Below are positions 32,353 through 42,392 of a stretch of 64,000 nucleotides of DNA, piece after piece (the first letter of the stretch is position 1; every line of letters begins with the position of its first letter). The stretch covers positions 4,705,520 to 4,769,519 of the forward strand of contig CM055102.1 in assembly GCA_029204225.1 (NCBI GenBank). The letters are read 5' to 3'. The position numbers were made by a program, and so were the translations under genes. Origin of the DNA: Diphasiastrum complanatum. Taxonomy: Eukaryota; Streptophyta; Lycopodiopsida; Lycopodiales; Lycopodiaceae. The notes beneath the pieces are model-generated. The model ran no database searches and was not told the origin of the DNA. It saw only the letters and a list, made by a program, of their open reading frames with translations.

Positions 32353-32403
32353 ATCTCTATCCTCGGGTTTGTCATGATCCTCCTCGGGTTTTCCAAGATC
32401 CTC

Positions 32404-33147
32404 CTAGAATTTGTCAAGATCTTCAATGCACAATGGGTTAGATCCATTTGACAAGTTCTTAGCAAATTGTGACTCATCAAAAAGTACATCCTTGCTTACC
32501 TTTACTTTCTTGGATGTAGGATCATATATCCTATATCCCTTGCTATTTTCTCCATAGCCAACAAAGATTCCTTTGAAGGAGGTAGCATCTTCTTTCCTTC
32601 TAGTCTCCAAAGGAATGTGTACATAACAAGTACATCCAAAGATCTTAAAATCTTTTACATTGGGTTTCTTACCAAACAAGGCTTGATAAGGTGAGATCCC
32701 ATCTATAGCACTACTAGGAAGTCTATTACACAAATAATTAGCACATGTTATGGCTTCTCCCCAAAATGAGATGGGAAGTGCTGCATCAGGCCTCAAAGAC
32801 TTTGCACACTCACATAGACTCCTATTTTTTCTCTCGGCCACCCCATTTTGTTGAGGGGTGTAGAAACAAGTGTATTGTAACTTAATACCATTGATCTCAC
32901 AAAAGTCTTTCATTTGATTGGAGGTGTACTCTCCTGCATTATCACATCTTAGTGCTTTGATAGAAGTACTAAGTTGTTTCTCTACTAGAGACTTGAACTT
33001 AATAAAAACTTCATAAACAAGACTTTTCTTTGATAGTAGCTCAATCCATGTGAATCTAGTACAATCATCTATAAAAGTTACATACATCAAGGCACCTCCA
33101 TTACTTGCATGTGAAAAACTATGTACATCAAAATGTATGAGATCCAA
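32404..33147 (-). pseudogene. Copia-E integrase
   Basis: The frame has all three catalytic residues: D in HFDVHSFSH, D in RCDNAGEY and E in VAERKNRS. The usual IHSDVH is read IHFDVH. The C-terminal part has FKIFGCTCYVHIPLETR and the GIFVGYGENSKGYRIY block. A stop near 33177 separates it from the zinc-binding part upstream. Confidence 0.9.
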
Positions 33148-33177
33148 GGGAGAGAGAGATCTTGATGAAGATCTCTT

Positions 33178-33440
33178 TTAAGAAGACTTGTGTGACTTTG
33201 CAAGGAAACATGCCTCACATATCTTTCCACACTTCTTAAAAGCTCTTGGTAGGCCGAGAGCTAGTTCCTTGCTTGCCATTGACTCCATAGATTGAAGATT
33301 AGGATGGCCTAATCTCTTATGCCAAAGCTCCACTTGAGTTAGCTCCTCCCTAGCCAAGTTCACACTTTCACTTGCAACATTAGCATCCAACTTGAAAAGT
33401 CTACCTTGCCTTTAGATGTAAAGTTAGCTTTCTCCTCTCC
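33178..33440 (-). pseudogene. Copia-E pre-integrase, fused to gag by deletion
   Basis: The frame reads GRLFKLDANVASESVNLAR, LWHKRLGHPNLQSME and CEACFLAKSHKSS, the zinc-binding domain before the core. Directly upstream (33410-33440) it joins the end of gag with no zinc knuckle and no DSG protease. The junction contains AAAGGCAAG, a word that also occurs at the gag/knuckle border of Copia-M, so short homology may have guided the deletion. Confidence 0.8.
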
Positions 33441-34043
33441 TCAATTAAGTGACATGCTATCCATTCTTGTCTTGAGGTGTAGAAGCCTACTCTCCTCAGC
33501 CAAAAGAACATTGTGCAACTTTTCAATGGATGGAAGAGAGTCTTGGATGGCAAATGATTGGACTAAGTTGGTGAACTCATCACCTAGACCATTCAAGATG
33601 ATTTGTACTAGTTCTTGATCTTGGATCTTCTCTCCTATTGCACTTAACTCCTTATTAAGAGATTTGATCCTAAGGACATACTCTTGTCCACTCTCTCCAC
33701 TTCCTTTCATGCTTTGGAAAACTTGATTTCTTAGCATGAGGATTCTTGAAGTATTGTTGGATTCATAAATGCTCTTTAATGAATCCCAAGCCTCTTTGGA
33801 TGAGGTACAAGAAGACACCTCTTTCAAGAGGTCATTGCATACATTTAACTTTATGCAATGTAGAGCTAATCTTGCTCTCTTCTTGTATTTGGCTTGTTCT
33901 TGGGGAGTTTGAGGCTCTTCCTCTACTCCTTGAACTATGTTATATAGATCATGGATCACTAGGAGTGATTCCATTCTCACTTTCCAAATGGAATAATTTG
34001 TGGAAGTGAGTCTCTCACTTGATTCCATCAAATATCCACCCAT
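33441..34043 (-). CDS. Copia-E gag, capsid part only
   Basis: The ATG at 34043 gives about 200 codons (the open frame extends three codons upstream with a TTG). Visible blocks are STNYSIWKVRMESLLV near the start, LALHCIKLNVCNDLLKEV, LKSIYESNNTSRILMLRNQ, and LAEESRLLHLKTRMDSMS at the end. It ends before any CCHC knuckle. This gag part is uninterrupted, so a shortened capsid protein could still be encoded, but without nucleocapsid. Confidence 0.85.
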   Translation of the reverse strand: MGGYLMESSERLTSTNYSIWKVRMESLLVIHDLYNIVQGVEEEPQTPQEQAKYKKRARLALHCIKLNVCNDLLKEVSSCTSSKEAWDSLKSIYESNNTSRILMLRNQVFQSMKGSGESGQEYVLRIKSLNKELSAIGEKIQDQELVQIILNGLGDEFTNLVQSFAIQDSLPSIEKLHNVLLAEESRLLHLKTRMDSMSLN

Positions 34044-34635
34044 GGATGACAATTTAGAATGAATGCTCTTTTAAAAATCACAAAGATTTTTGAATTTTAA
34101 AAGATCTATGAAAAGGCCTAAAGCTTACTAGAATGCCTATAGGCTTGTCTCTATCAAACTAGCACACAAGCTTGAATGATACTCAAAGATCTTACCAAAA
34201 ATTCCTAGCTTTCACTCTCACAAAAAAAAATTGCTTTATACTTTTCTTAGAGATTTCACTTCAACTAAGGATCTGAACAAATCAGCCTCTAAGATCTGAT
34301 CTTAGACTCTAAAAATAAATGCTTCAATGATCCAAAACACTATTTGGTCATAGGCATTAGCTAGAATGAATCTAGATCAATACTATTCCTCAAAAAGCAC
34401 CAAAAATGAACTAGTATTGTGATTTTCGGACCAACAAACACAAAGTAACTTGAATTGAAAGTTGCTGTATGGTTTCACACGTGTGAAAAGTACATACACA
34501 GCCTCCAAGTCGTTTTAATCCAAATGATTACAAGCTATCACTCGAGAAGAACTCACCCTAACTAGTATTGGCCGAAAACAAATTCTGCCAATGATCTTTA
34601 CAAGATATATGATTCAATGATCACTCTCTTACTTA

Positions 34636-34647
34636 GCTCTGATACCA
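34636..34647 (-). other. Primer-binding site of Copia-E
   Basis: Minus-strand TGGTATCAGAGC abuts the 5' LTR end TTATCA, complementary to initiator methionine tRNA. Confidence 0.9.
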
Positions 34648-35485
34648 TGATAAATTTTACAATTTTTAGGACAATAATGATTGTACTTTACAATCATAGA
34701 GAGTTATTGGTTGCTTAATCAATGAATCTATCAAGTTCTACACATTAGATCTTGATCGAGATTCACTACACTTGGATTTAAGCAAGAGCAATGGATCAAC
34801 ACATCATTTTTTAGTGAGAGCGGCCTCACACGTGTGGAGTACTGTCCACTGTACGGCCGTACTAGATAGCAATCATACATAAAAATCACAAGACAAATGA
34901 CTAGAAATCTCACAAAAGTGTAGAGTGCAAAAGTCTCATCAATCTTCTTAGCAAAATGATGATCCTTTTATGGATCAAATACATCCATGAGTCTGGTATA
35001 GTCCAGCAGGCCTTCACACATGTGAAGAGTGCCACATCACTCAGATCTATCCATTTGATCCATCCTTGATTTTTATCCAATAGTTGACCTTCTAGAATAT
35101 GACTGAAATCCAAAAAGCTAGTCTCCTAGAATATAGGAATATTCCCTATAAAATAGGAAATAAGGAAAATGGTCAACTCTTATCTTCTAGTACTCTATAC
35201 ACATGTGTGAACATCCACTTGCCATGTGGGAGCATTTACTCATGCACATGCAAGGAAAAGCTTATTTGTAGGTGACTAGTCAACTTGACTAAAAAACTAG
35301 TCATTTCATGTTCACACTAACTAGAATGATACAAAATCAATTTGGATATATACAAACATGAAAAGTACATCCTTTCACATGTGGGAACAGGCTCCACATG
35401 TGTGAAATCAGATCATCAACATATTCTAATGTTTGATCAATATTTACATGAACCAATGTCAAGTGAGAAGTGACAATTTTCAACA
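34648..35485 (-). repeat. 5' LTR of Copia-E
   Basis: It is 838 bp on the minus strand, TGTTGAAAATTG...TTTATCA. Three of the four CACACGTGTG sites of the partner LTR are CACATGTG-type variants here; only 34827-34836 is intact. The leader beside it has another full copy at 34476-34485. Confidence 0.95.
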
Positions 35486-37306
35486 TTTTCTATCCATCTT
35501 TTTAAATCGATCACCAAGATCAAGCAGATCAGGCACCAGACACTATTTGGGGTCATCCATGTACCAAAGCAGTTCAACGCCACAGTACCTGATGGTTACG
35601 AAGAAGAAGACTTCTTTGAGGAAGAAGAGCCGGCAAGATCTCAATGCCAAACGAGCACAACACTTGTAGTTTTTGTTGTTCTTGCTGCTGCTACTACTAC
35701 AACTGCAACACATGTGGATTCTGGTGATGCACTAGGTTTAGTCAATAACCTTGTGTGAGTGATCCAGGATGAAAAGAAGGATATGAAAAAAAGAATTTCT
35801 GAACTGGGATCTGAGAACACCTTAATCGGCCAGGAGGTGATCCAGCTGAACTGCGAGTTAAAGATCACCAAGCAAAATGAAGCTAAGTCCAAAACCGAGA
35901 TGAAGAAAGCCCAAAAGTTAGTCAAAACCTTGTAAGGCTACATGGCAACTCTTCAGAATACCCTCACTACTACGCAAGATCAAGTGGACAAATGTGTCCA
36001 AGATACCAAACAACCGGTGTTGCTGCTTCAAGGGCAATTGGATACGACTGCACTGGATCGAGAACGAATTCAAGGCGAATTGGTTGCAACCACCCTTGAA
36101 CAAGATGTGTATTTGCAAACCCAAGTGCCTAATTGTCCTGTCTCACCAAAGGAGATCAGCTATTTGTTTAAAAAAGTTGAAACCTACTGAACTTCATTGG
36201 CAAAGTTTCAAGTCCACTTTGATAAGTTCAAATGTACGACAACGACGAAGCTGGCCAAGGCAAAGACAATTATCAAGGATTATGAAAAGGCAGCCGTTGA
36301 AGTCTTGGAGTCGAATCCTTAGATTCCATTCTTCATTATGCCTCAGTTCTCCCCTCAGCCACATGATCAGTGAGGATTGGATACATGTATGGATCAAGGG
36401 GGAGATGCCAATATGGAAGACATAGCACCAGATGCACAAGCCACAGAAGGAGGTCCATCTACTTCCAAGACTAGGCCTTTATTTCAGAAGCGATCACCAT
36501 TGAGGGCCAAATCCAATATTTTCTGCAACAACATCTGCACGAGTCCTCGAGGGGTGGATGGGTAATAAAGTTTAAGACCTCTGAGATCAAGGCCAACAAA
36601 GAATTGAACAAACTACCGACATTGGAAGAGCAACCAGCTTGGTGCAAGAGAGTCTTTGAGAAAGCTCCATATTCCATCATGAGCTATGTCGTCAGCCCTC
36701 GCCAATTACGGATAGATCCATACTATGTGCCAATGCCGAGACGAAATAAATGAAAAGATTCGGGGCTCACAGTGGGACAACTCAGCATCCCCACACCCCA
36801 AACTGGCCCATAATCTACCAAAAGTATAACTAGAATATTCTAGTTGACTTCCATCGGGACGTCCAATTTTATGTTGTTGAGTACAAAAATTCGTCAAATC
36901 CAACTGTTAGACAATTTGCGCTTTTTGCAAATGACTTGACAATGTTGGCATCTATATCATCAAGATGGGATGATTGCCTTCCAACGTTGGCTTTCGATCC
37001 AAATGTCATGTTGGTGTCCGACAAAGTCCAACATTAGCTGCCATTGGCCAGATTACACTATCGAGCTGCAATGTTGGGTAGAACGTGGGAGTCCACATTT
37101 ACGACATGGACAACCTCAAAATGGATTGTAGACACAAATAAGTGCTTTTTACTGCACAAGAAGGATTTCAACACCCACTGTATGGAATTCATGGAAAAGG
37201 TGCAATACCACCTAATAAAGGTGTGAAGAGAGGCCAACCAGAGCCCAAAATAAATAATCTCGCGAGGTGTCGTGGGACCGCCACCAGTTTTGGTGAGGAA
37301 TATTGT
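35486..37306 (+). pseudogene. P2, second part: coiled-coil and C-terminal regions
   Basis: The coding sequence resumes after Copia-E. It holds a poly-acidic GYEEEDFFEEEEPARSQ segment near 35595 and a long region with heptad-like spacing at 35765-36190 (KKDMKKRISELGSENTLIGQ; QNTLTTTQDQVDKCVQ). Next come an acidic spacer (DANMEDIAPDAQATEGG), VFEKAPYSIMSYVVSPRQLR near 36655, and a region at 36850-37230 reading VDFHRDVQFYVVEYKNSS, FALFANDLTMLASISSRWDD and NTHCMEFMEKVQYHLIKV. Stops and shifts are frequent, but the protein-like run is clear for about 550 codons. I recognise no domain; the coiled coil is the only structural prediction I would make. Confidence 0.5.
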
Positions 37307-37444
37307 TGGAGGGTTTGCGGATCCCAAGGCAACTCTAATCCTAGCTAGGGATTTGGCACCCTGCATGTGTAATTCCAACCCGATGATAGAATAGTAAGGA
37401 TACTCATGCATTTGTTACTTCTCATGAATTGTTTGGGACACTGG
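37307..37444 (+). repeat. Putative start of the P2 3' LTR, truncated
   Basis: TGTTGGAGGGTTTGCGGATCCC, then GGCACCCTGCATGTGTAATTCC, recalls the start of the LTR at 2296. The match is short and gapped. It ends at the Copia-G boundary near 37445. Confidence 0.35.
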
Positions 37445-37449
37445 TCCTT

Positions 37450-38536
37450 TTACAATTTGAATCCTGGTTTCATTGGTGAGAGAGCTAACTTGCAATTCAT
37501 CAGATTATATCTGACTAGTGTAATGTAGACCAACTTTTGTTTTTTGTCTCTGTGGATTTGTATACCAAGGCAAAAATGAGCTTCGTCCAAATTAGTCATG
37601 TCGAATTTGGAAGATAGCATTGTCTTAGCTTCTTCTATCAAATCGGTACTATTGCTGAAAAGTAATATATCATCCATGTGCAAAGTGATAATGATAAAAG
37701 ACTCCTACATTGCTTTGAAGTAAACGTTTCAATCTGAAGAGCTAGGTGTGTAGCCGTGATCAATAAGAAAAGTATTGTCCTTTGAAACCATGCTCGAGCA
37801 GATTGCTTCAAGCCATAAAGTGCCTTATGGAGTTTACAAACATGATTGTGTTTACCCTCAGTGATATAACCATCGAGTTGCACCATGTGAATGTCTTCTT
37901 CGATAACTCCATTGGCATATGTTGTCTGTACATCCATTTGATGTATATCCAAATCTGTTGTAGCGGCAAATGATAGCAAAAGTCGAATAGAAGAATGCTT
38001 GACTACTGGACTGAAGGTCTCAGTGTAATCGACATTGTATACTTGAGAAAATCCTTTGGCTACAAGTCATGTCTTTATTTTATTGATGCTTCCATCTGTG
38101 TTGTACTTGACTTTGAAAATCCATTTGCAATCAACTACATTCCTGCTAGCAGGTAATTTGACAATCGTCCACGTCTGGTTCTTGGTAAGAGATGAATACT
38201 CTTTATCCACAGCTTCTTTTCAGAGATCTGAATCAAGCTGATTGAGTGCCTCTTGGATAGATGTCGGTTCCTGATAAGCTGCAGACTCGTCGATATACTG
38301 GTTAGGAGGTATGCTGGTCCTTGAAGATCTTTTGGGTAATACAAGAAGTTGATTATTTGCATCATACTATAGTTGCTAATCTGCAACATCATCATCTTTT
38401 GATCTATCGTTGATTTGTTGTTCGTCAAGAGTAGAGGAGCTTGTACCTTGATCAATAGGAATAGTCAACTGAGGAACTGGAAAGTTTAAAGCATCAAGAG
38501 AATCTGATAGGTCAGCTACATGGGAACTGCCCTTTC
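37450..38536 (-). pseudogene. Copia-G reverse transcriptase
   Basis: On the minus strand it starts with a Ser/Asp-rich linker, then QEPTSIQEALNQLDSDL, CKWIFKVKYNTDGSINK near 38120, motif A QMDVQTTYANG near 37930, KALYGLKQSARAWF, and the catalytic box MDDILLFSN near 37670 (Tyr-Val replaced by His-Met before DD). Several stops and at least two frameshifts are present. The frame ends in CKLALSPM, just after the RT domain. Confidence 0.85.
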
Positions 38537-38913
38537 CATTAGAGGAGTTTTGAGTTCCAAAAAGACCCTTTAAGAATTCGTGCAAGATGTCTTTTTTATT
38601 ATTAAAATATTATAACACTAATACATTTGACTTGCCATAACTTTTTAATCGTAGCTCAAAAGTATCCATCTAACAGATCATTGGAAAGCTTTTGTCAAGC
38701 ACTTTCTAATGCACCAAACTTTGTTAAATTCGGACTTACCACTAAAAAGTTATGCCATTTTTAGTTTGGAATCAAAATGTGGACTCAAAAAGTTACGTTA
38801 CGTAGATTTCAAATCTGAGTGTTTTGATTGGTTCATGTGTAAGAAAAATTTGAGAAAAGATATAAAAAAAATCTTTACAAAGGGTCTTTTTGGGATTTAG
38901 AACTCCTCTAATG
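38537..38913. mobile_element. MITE-1, 377-bp inverted-terminal element in Copia-G
   Basis: It starts CATTAGAGGAGTTTTGAG and ends CTCCTCTAATG; the ends are inverted repeats of about 35 bases with the shared core CCAAAAAGACCCTTT. It interrupts the Copia-G coding linker. The flanks give an imperfect short duplication (AAAG on the minus strand). A second copy is MITE-2 in opposite orientation. No transposase is encoded. Confidence 0.85.
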
Positions 38914-39929
38914 CTTTGAGGTCTTGAAACTGATCTTCGATGAAGATGACATCCTAGCTAGTGAATATCTTCGACTCAATGGGATCGAACAACTTGTAGG
39001 CTTGATCTGAAGTAGTGTAGCTGATGAGAACACACTTGATACTCTGGAAGTTGAGATTTTTCCTGAGATCACGAGGAATCTGCACAAAAGTAGTACATCT
39101 AAAAACTCGTAAGTTTGATAAAGAAGGTATGGTACATGTCCAAACTTCGAATGGTGTTTTGTCTAAGAGGCCTTTAGTAGAACACATATTCTGAATATAG
39201 GTTGTTGTTGAGATAGCTTCAGCCCAAAATCACTTCAGAAGTGTCGCATGTGATAACATGCACTTTGCCGATTCAACTAAGGTCCATTCTTTCTCTCAAC
39301 AAGACCATTTGACTAAGGCGAATAGGAAGTAATGTATTGTATCTCAATGCCGTTGTTAAGGCAATAGTCCTTGAATTCGTTGAAGATGTGTTCTCCCCCG
39401 TTATCTGACCTCAGTGCTTTGATTCGTTTGCCAGTTTGATACTCAGCGTGCTCTTTGAATTGTCTGAATTTGATGAAAGCCTCTGATTTCTGTTTAATGA
39501 AATAAATGACTGTTCTTTTGGAGAATTCGTCAATAAAGGTAATGAAATACTTTGCATCTAACAATGAGGGAGTTTGCATAGGTCCACATATATTTGTATG
39601 AACAACATCTAACAGATCTTTTGCTGCATGCATATGGTTTGATCTCAAAGGAATCCTAGCATGCTTTCCAAAGATGCAGCTATGACAGACAAGGAGATCG
39701 ACCTTACCAGAAGTATAGTGGAGACCAAAGACCATGAATTGTTTGGACATGTTCATAACAGATGCATGATTCAAGTGTCCTAAGCGATGATGCCATAGTA
39801 ATGCTTTATTGACCAGAACAGAGATTTTCAAGGCTTGACTAGACTCAAAATAGCAATGTGCCAATCTATATAAGTAGCCCTGCCTCTTGTCGAGTGCAAG
39901 GATTTTATTACTCCTATCAACTATTTTGC
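38914..39929 (-). pseudogene. Copia-G integrase
   Basis: On the minus strand: zinc-binding part LLWHHRLGHLNHASV and CHSCIFGKHARIP, then D in VVHTNICGP replaced by N (usual HSDICGP), D in RSDNGGEH, and the NGLVERE box where the catalytic glutamate is retained. The C-terminal part has LSNLRVFRCTTFVQIPRDL and AYKLFDPIESKIFTS. A stop interrupts it after ITSYSP at 39313. Confidence 0.85.
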
Positions 39930-40103
39930 TGTAGAGTCGAAGGTCTCGTCGTAGTAGCCTCCCGCCTAATTATGAATAGATGCTACTTTTAGATAGTTCT
40001 CTACTTTTTCCCTAACACTAGCACCACTAACACTACTCACCCCTAACTCTACTCCATTAAGCTAACCTTCATCATGTTTTTTATGAAAGGGAAGAGAGAG
40101 TAG

Positions 40104-40191
<88 letters not shown>

Positions 40192-40498
40192 GGAGAATTG
40201 AGATGGAGGTTAGCTCAAATGCTCAATGTCATTGCTTATGGAGAAACTTTAACTAGCATAAACAAAAAACATGGAAAATGGAAATAATAAGCAATCCACA
40301 ACAATGGCATAAGCAAGAGTGATTAGCAAATGAGGATGCTTGAGCTCTCAAAATGGTAGAGTCTCCTCCTCTCTATTAAACATGAAAAATAGAGTACAAA
40401 TGGTGCTTTTTTATAAATGGAGAAGGCCCTTGCCCCAAAATCCTATTGGCTAATATGTGCATTGATCCTATCCATTCATCTTGGACCCAACTTGATGG
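39930..40498 (-). repeat. Partial P-type LTR with GA microsatellite
   Basis: It is the reverse complement of about 2565-3072, ending at the same terminal GACTCTACA. Shared blocks include ATAAGCAATGACATTGAGCA, AGAGCTCAAGCATCCTCATT and GGCAAGGGCCTT. The first 270 bases of the LTR are missing on the 40.5-kb side. Confidence 0.75.
40108..40186. repeat. (AG)n microsatellite, about 79 bp
   Basis: About 39 uninterrupted AG units. The equivalent place in the P-type LTR at 2.87 kb holds only about seven TC units, so the tract expanded in this copy. Confidence 0.95.
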
Positions 40499-40677
40499 AA
40501 ATCTAAATGTGCAAATTGTGCAAATTCAAAAATTCCAATAGAATTCTGGTAACGAACTGATAGAAATCTCTCAAACGATTGGTGAACAATTTCGCAAAAT
40601 CGTTCCGATTACAAATAATTTCTACTCGAGAAGAATTCGCGATCCAGTCAAGCTCTGCAACAAAAATGAAACGAAAC

Positions 40678-41047
40678 CATTAGAGGATTTCTAAATCCAA
40701 AAAAGTTGACCCTTTGTAAAGATTTTTTTTATATTTTTTCTCAATTTTCTCTTACACTTGGACCAATGAAAACACTCAAATTTGAAATCTACGTAACGTA
40801 ACTTTTTGAGTCCACATTTTGATTCCACACTAAAAATGGCATAATGTTTCAATGGTAAGTCCAAATTTAGCGGAGTTTGGTGCATTGGAAAGCGCTCGAC
40901 AAGGCTTTCCAATGATATGTTAGATGACATACTTCTAAGCTACGATTAAAAATATATGGCAAGTCAAAAGTATTAGTGTTATAATATTTTAATAATATAA
41001 ACTACATATTGCACAAATTCTTAAAGGGCCTTTTTGGAGCTCAAAAC
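40678..41047. mobile_element. MITE-2, left part, split by Copia-H
   Basis: CATTAGAGGATTTCTAAATCC opens the element, which is the reverse complement of MITE-1 (about 380 bp once rejoined). The last bases, AGCTCAAAAC, end in the AAAAC that Copia-H duplicated. The remaining ten bases are at 46974-46983. Flanks GAAAC and GAAAA suggest an imperfect 5-bp duplication of the MITE itself. Confidence 0.85.
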
Positions 41048-41660
41048 TGTTAAAATATTAAAAAATCTATCTAATGTTGTGAGTAGGGGTTCTAAAAATG
41101 CCAAAGATGAATTGAATTCTTTTGGCTTAGTAAAGACCCATCTTAGATTAAAATATTCAAGGTAGGTAGAAGTAGAAACTCGAGCCACCATAGGAATTGC
41201 CATTTGTACTTTACATGCCACATTTAATGCATGAAAAGACTAGGTGGCACAATTAGACATAGTGAGATGGCTTGAATAAGTCTAGATAGCTTGAGAGGTG
41301 GATTCACAACTCCAATTCAACTCAAAGTAGGAGAAGAGTCCATGGATCTATATATATGTGATGTACTCTCATTGAGAAGATGATGAAATTTGTGTGTAAT
41401 GCAAATTTGGAGACAAGCTCTTTGTGCCCTCTCTCTCTCCACGAGTTTTGTACTTCCTATTTTCTCTCTCTAGCTGAGTAGAGGCATTTATGATGCTTAG
41501 TCTTATGTTTTGTTGACAGATCTTGCTTGTAACACAATAATATTGCTTGTATGATCAGCTTTCCTATTGACAACCAATGCTAGTCTGATCTTTATGGTAT
41601 TATTGAGCTTAGAAGATCAAAAATACATGTGTAGGGCATCCCACACATGTGAATTCAGCA
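41048..41660 (+). repeat. 5' LTR of Copia-H
   Basis: 613 bp from TGTTAAAATATT to GAATTCAGCA. It differs from the 3' LTR by an 18-bp segment (near 41105-41125) and a limited number of substitutions. A TATATATATG stretch near 41350 could be the promoter box. Confidence 0.95.
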
Positions 41661-41672
41661 TGGTATCAGAGC
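41661..41672 (+). other. Primer-binding site of Copia-H
   Basis: TGGTATCAGAGC directly follows the LTR; it is complementary to initiator methionine tRNA. The leader downstream has a full TTCACACGTGTGAA at 42175-42188. Confidence 0.9.
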
Positions 41673-42392
41673 CTACCTAAGTTTTACAAGCAAATCTTAT
41701 AGATTTTTTGCATATCTGATCTAGATTTTACTTTCTAGCTAGTTTGCAGTTTTCTGGTGATTTAGAGCTTCAAACCACATGGAATGGTCCAGATCAGATA
41801 GTGTACAGAATTTCAGGTGCTGACACGTGTGAAATTTGCCCATTTTGAGATTGGTGGTTCTCTCTCACCTTAGATCCAAATTTCATGCAAATTAGCCCAC
41901 TAGAAAGCTAGAAATGGTAGAATCTGATGCAATTTGAATCATGACAATTGGATAAGCCAATCAGAAGTTATAAGCTTTTGAAGAGTCATAGATAGGGCGT
42001 CTAGACCTGTGGCAAATCGTGTGTACATGTCCTTTATTGCTTGAATGATCACAAAAATCATCCAAAGGCTGCACAATCTCATCTATATGTGATTTAGACA
42101 AAATTTATAGGTTCTAGGCAAATTGTTTCATACAAATAGATTGTATTTGAGTCAATTTGACATTTTTGGAATATTTCACACGTGTGAAATTTAGAGAACC
42201 ATAACTTTTGCCAAACTTCATCTTTTTTGATGATTCAAATCTTTTTTTAGAGAGATTGTCAAGCTAGTGAGATCTATCTCACAGTTTTTTGCTTAGTCTT
42301 ACATAGGATTTGATTTTGTACCCTTGATTGGTTCCTATTGTGAGAAGATAAGCAATTCTTTCATCCATCTTTTTTTATTTCCATCATTCTTT

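Larger units (their letters stand above)
29787..35485 (-). mobile_element. Copia-E, complete insertion in P2
   Basis: It is 5699 bp with paired LTRs (29787-30648 and 34648-35485), primer site, polypurine tract, and a near-perfect target duplication TTTTT (29782-29786) / TTTTC (35486-35490). The P2 coding sequence resumes on the right side. Coding order on the minus strand is gag, pre-integrase, integrase, RT, RNase H. The zinc knuckle and protease are deleted, so it is non-autonomous. Confidence 0.95.
37445..39929 (-). mobile_element. Copia-G, truncated B-lineage element
   Basis: On the minus strand it runs from the protease/integrase border (KILALDKRQGYLYRL, matching Copia-B KILALEKRHGYLYKL) to the RT C-terminus (GIQIHRDKKQKLVYIT). 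Gag, protease, RNase H and both LTRs are missing. The right end stops exactly where a P-type LTR begins (39930). A MITE (38537-38913) interrupts the linker between integrase and RT. Confidence 0.9.

Noticed and set aside
40108-40186. Short direct repeats as a CRISPR array
   Set aside because: It is a dinucleotide microsatellite without spacers, in a plant nuclear context. No CRISPR-like array exists in the window.
38709-40930. A similar 60-80-codon frame (MHQT...KIFTKG) in both MITE copies, suggesting a conserved small protein
   Set aside because: A one-base difference just upstream of the shared Met shifts the frame, and similarity is as expected for two copies of any repeat. No sign of selection can be judged from two copies.
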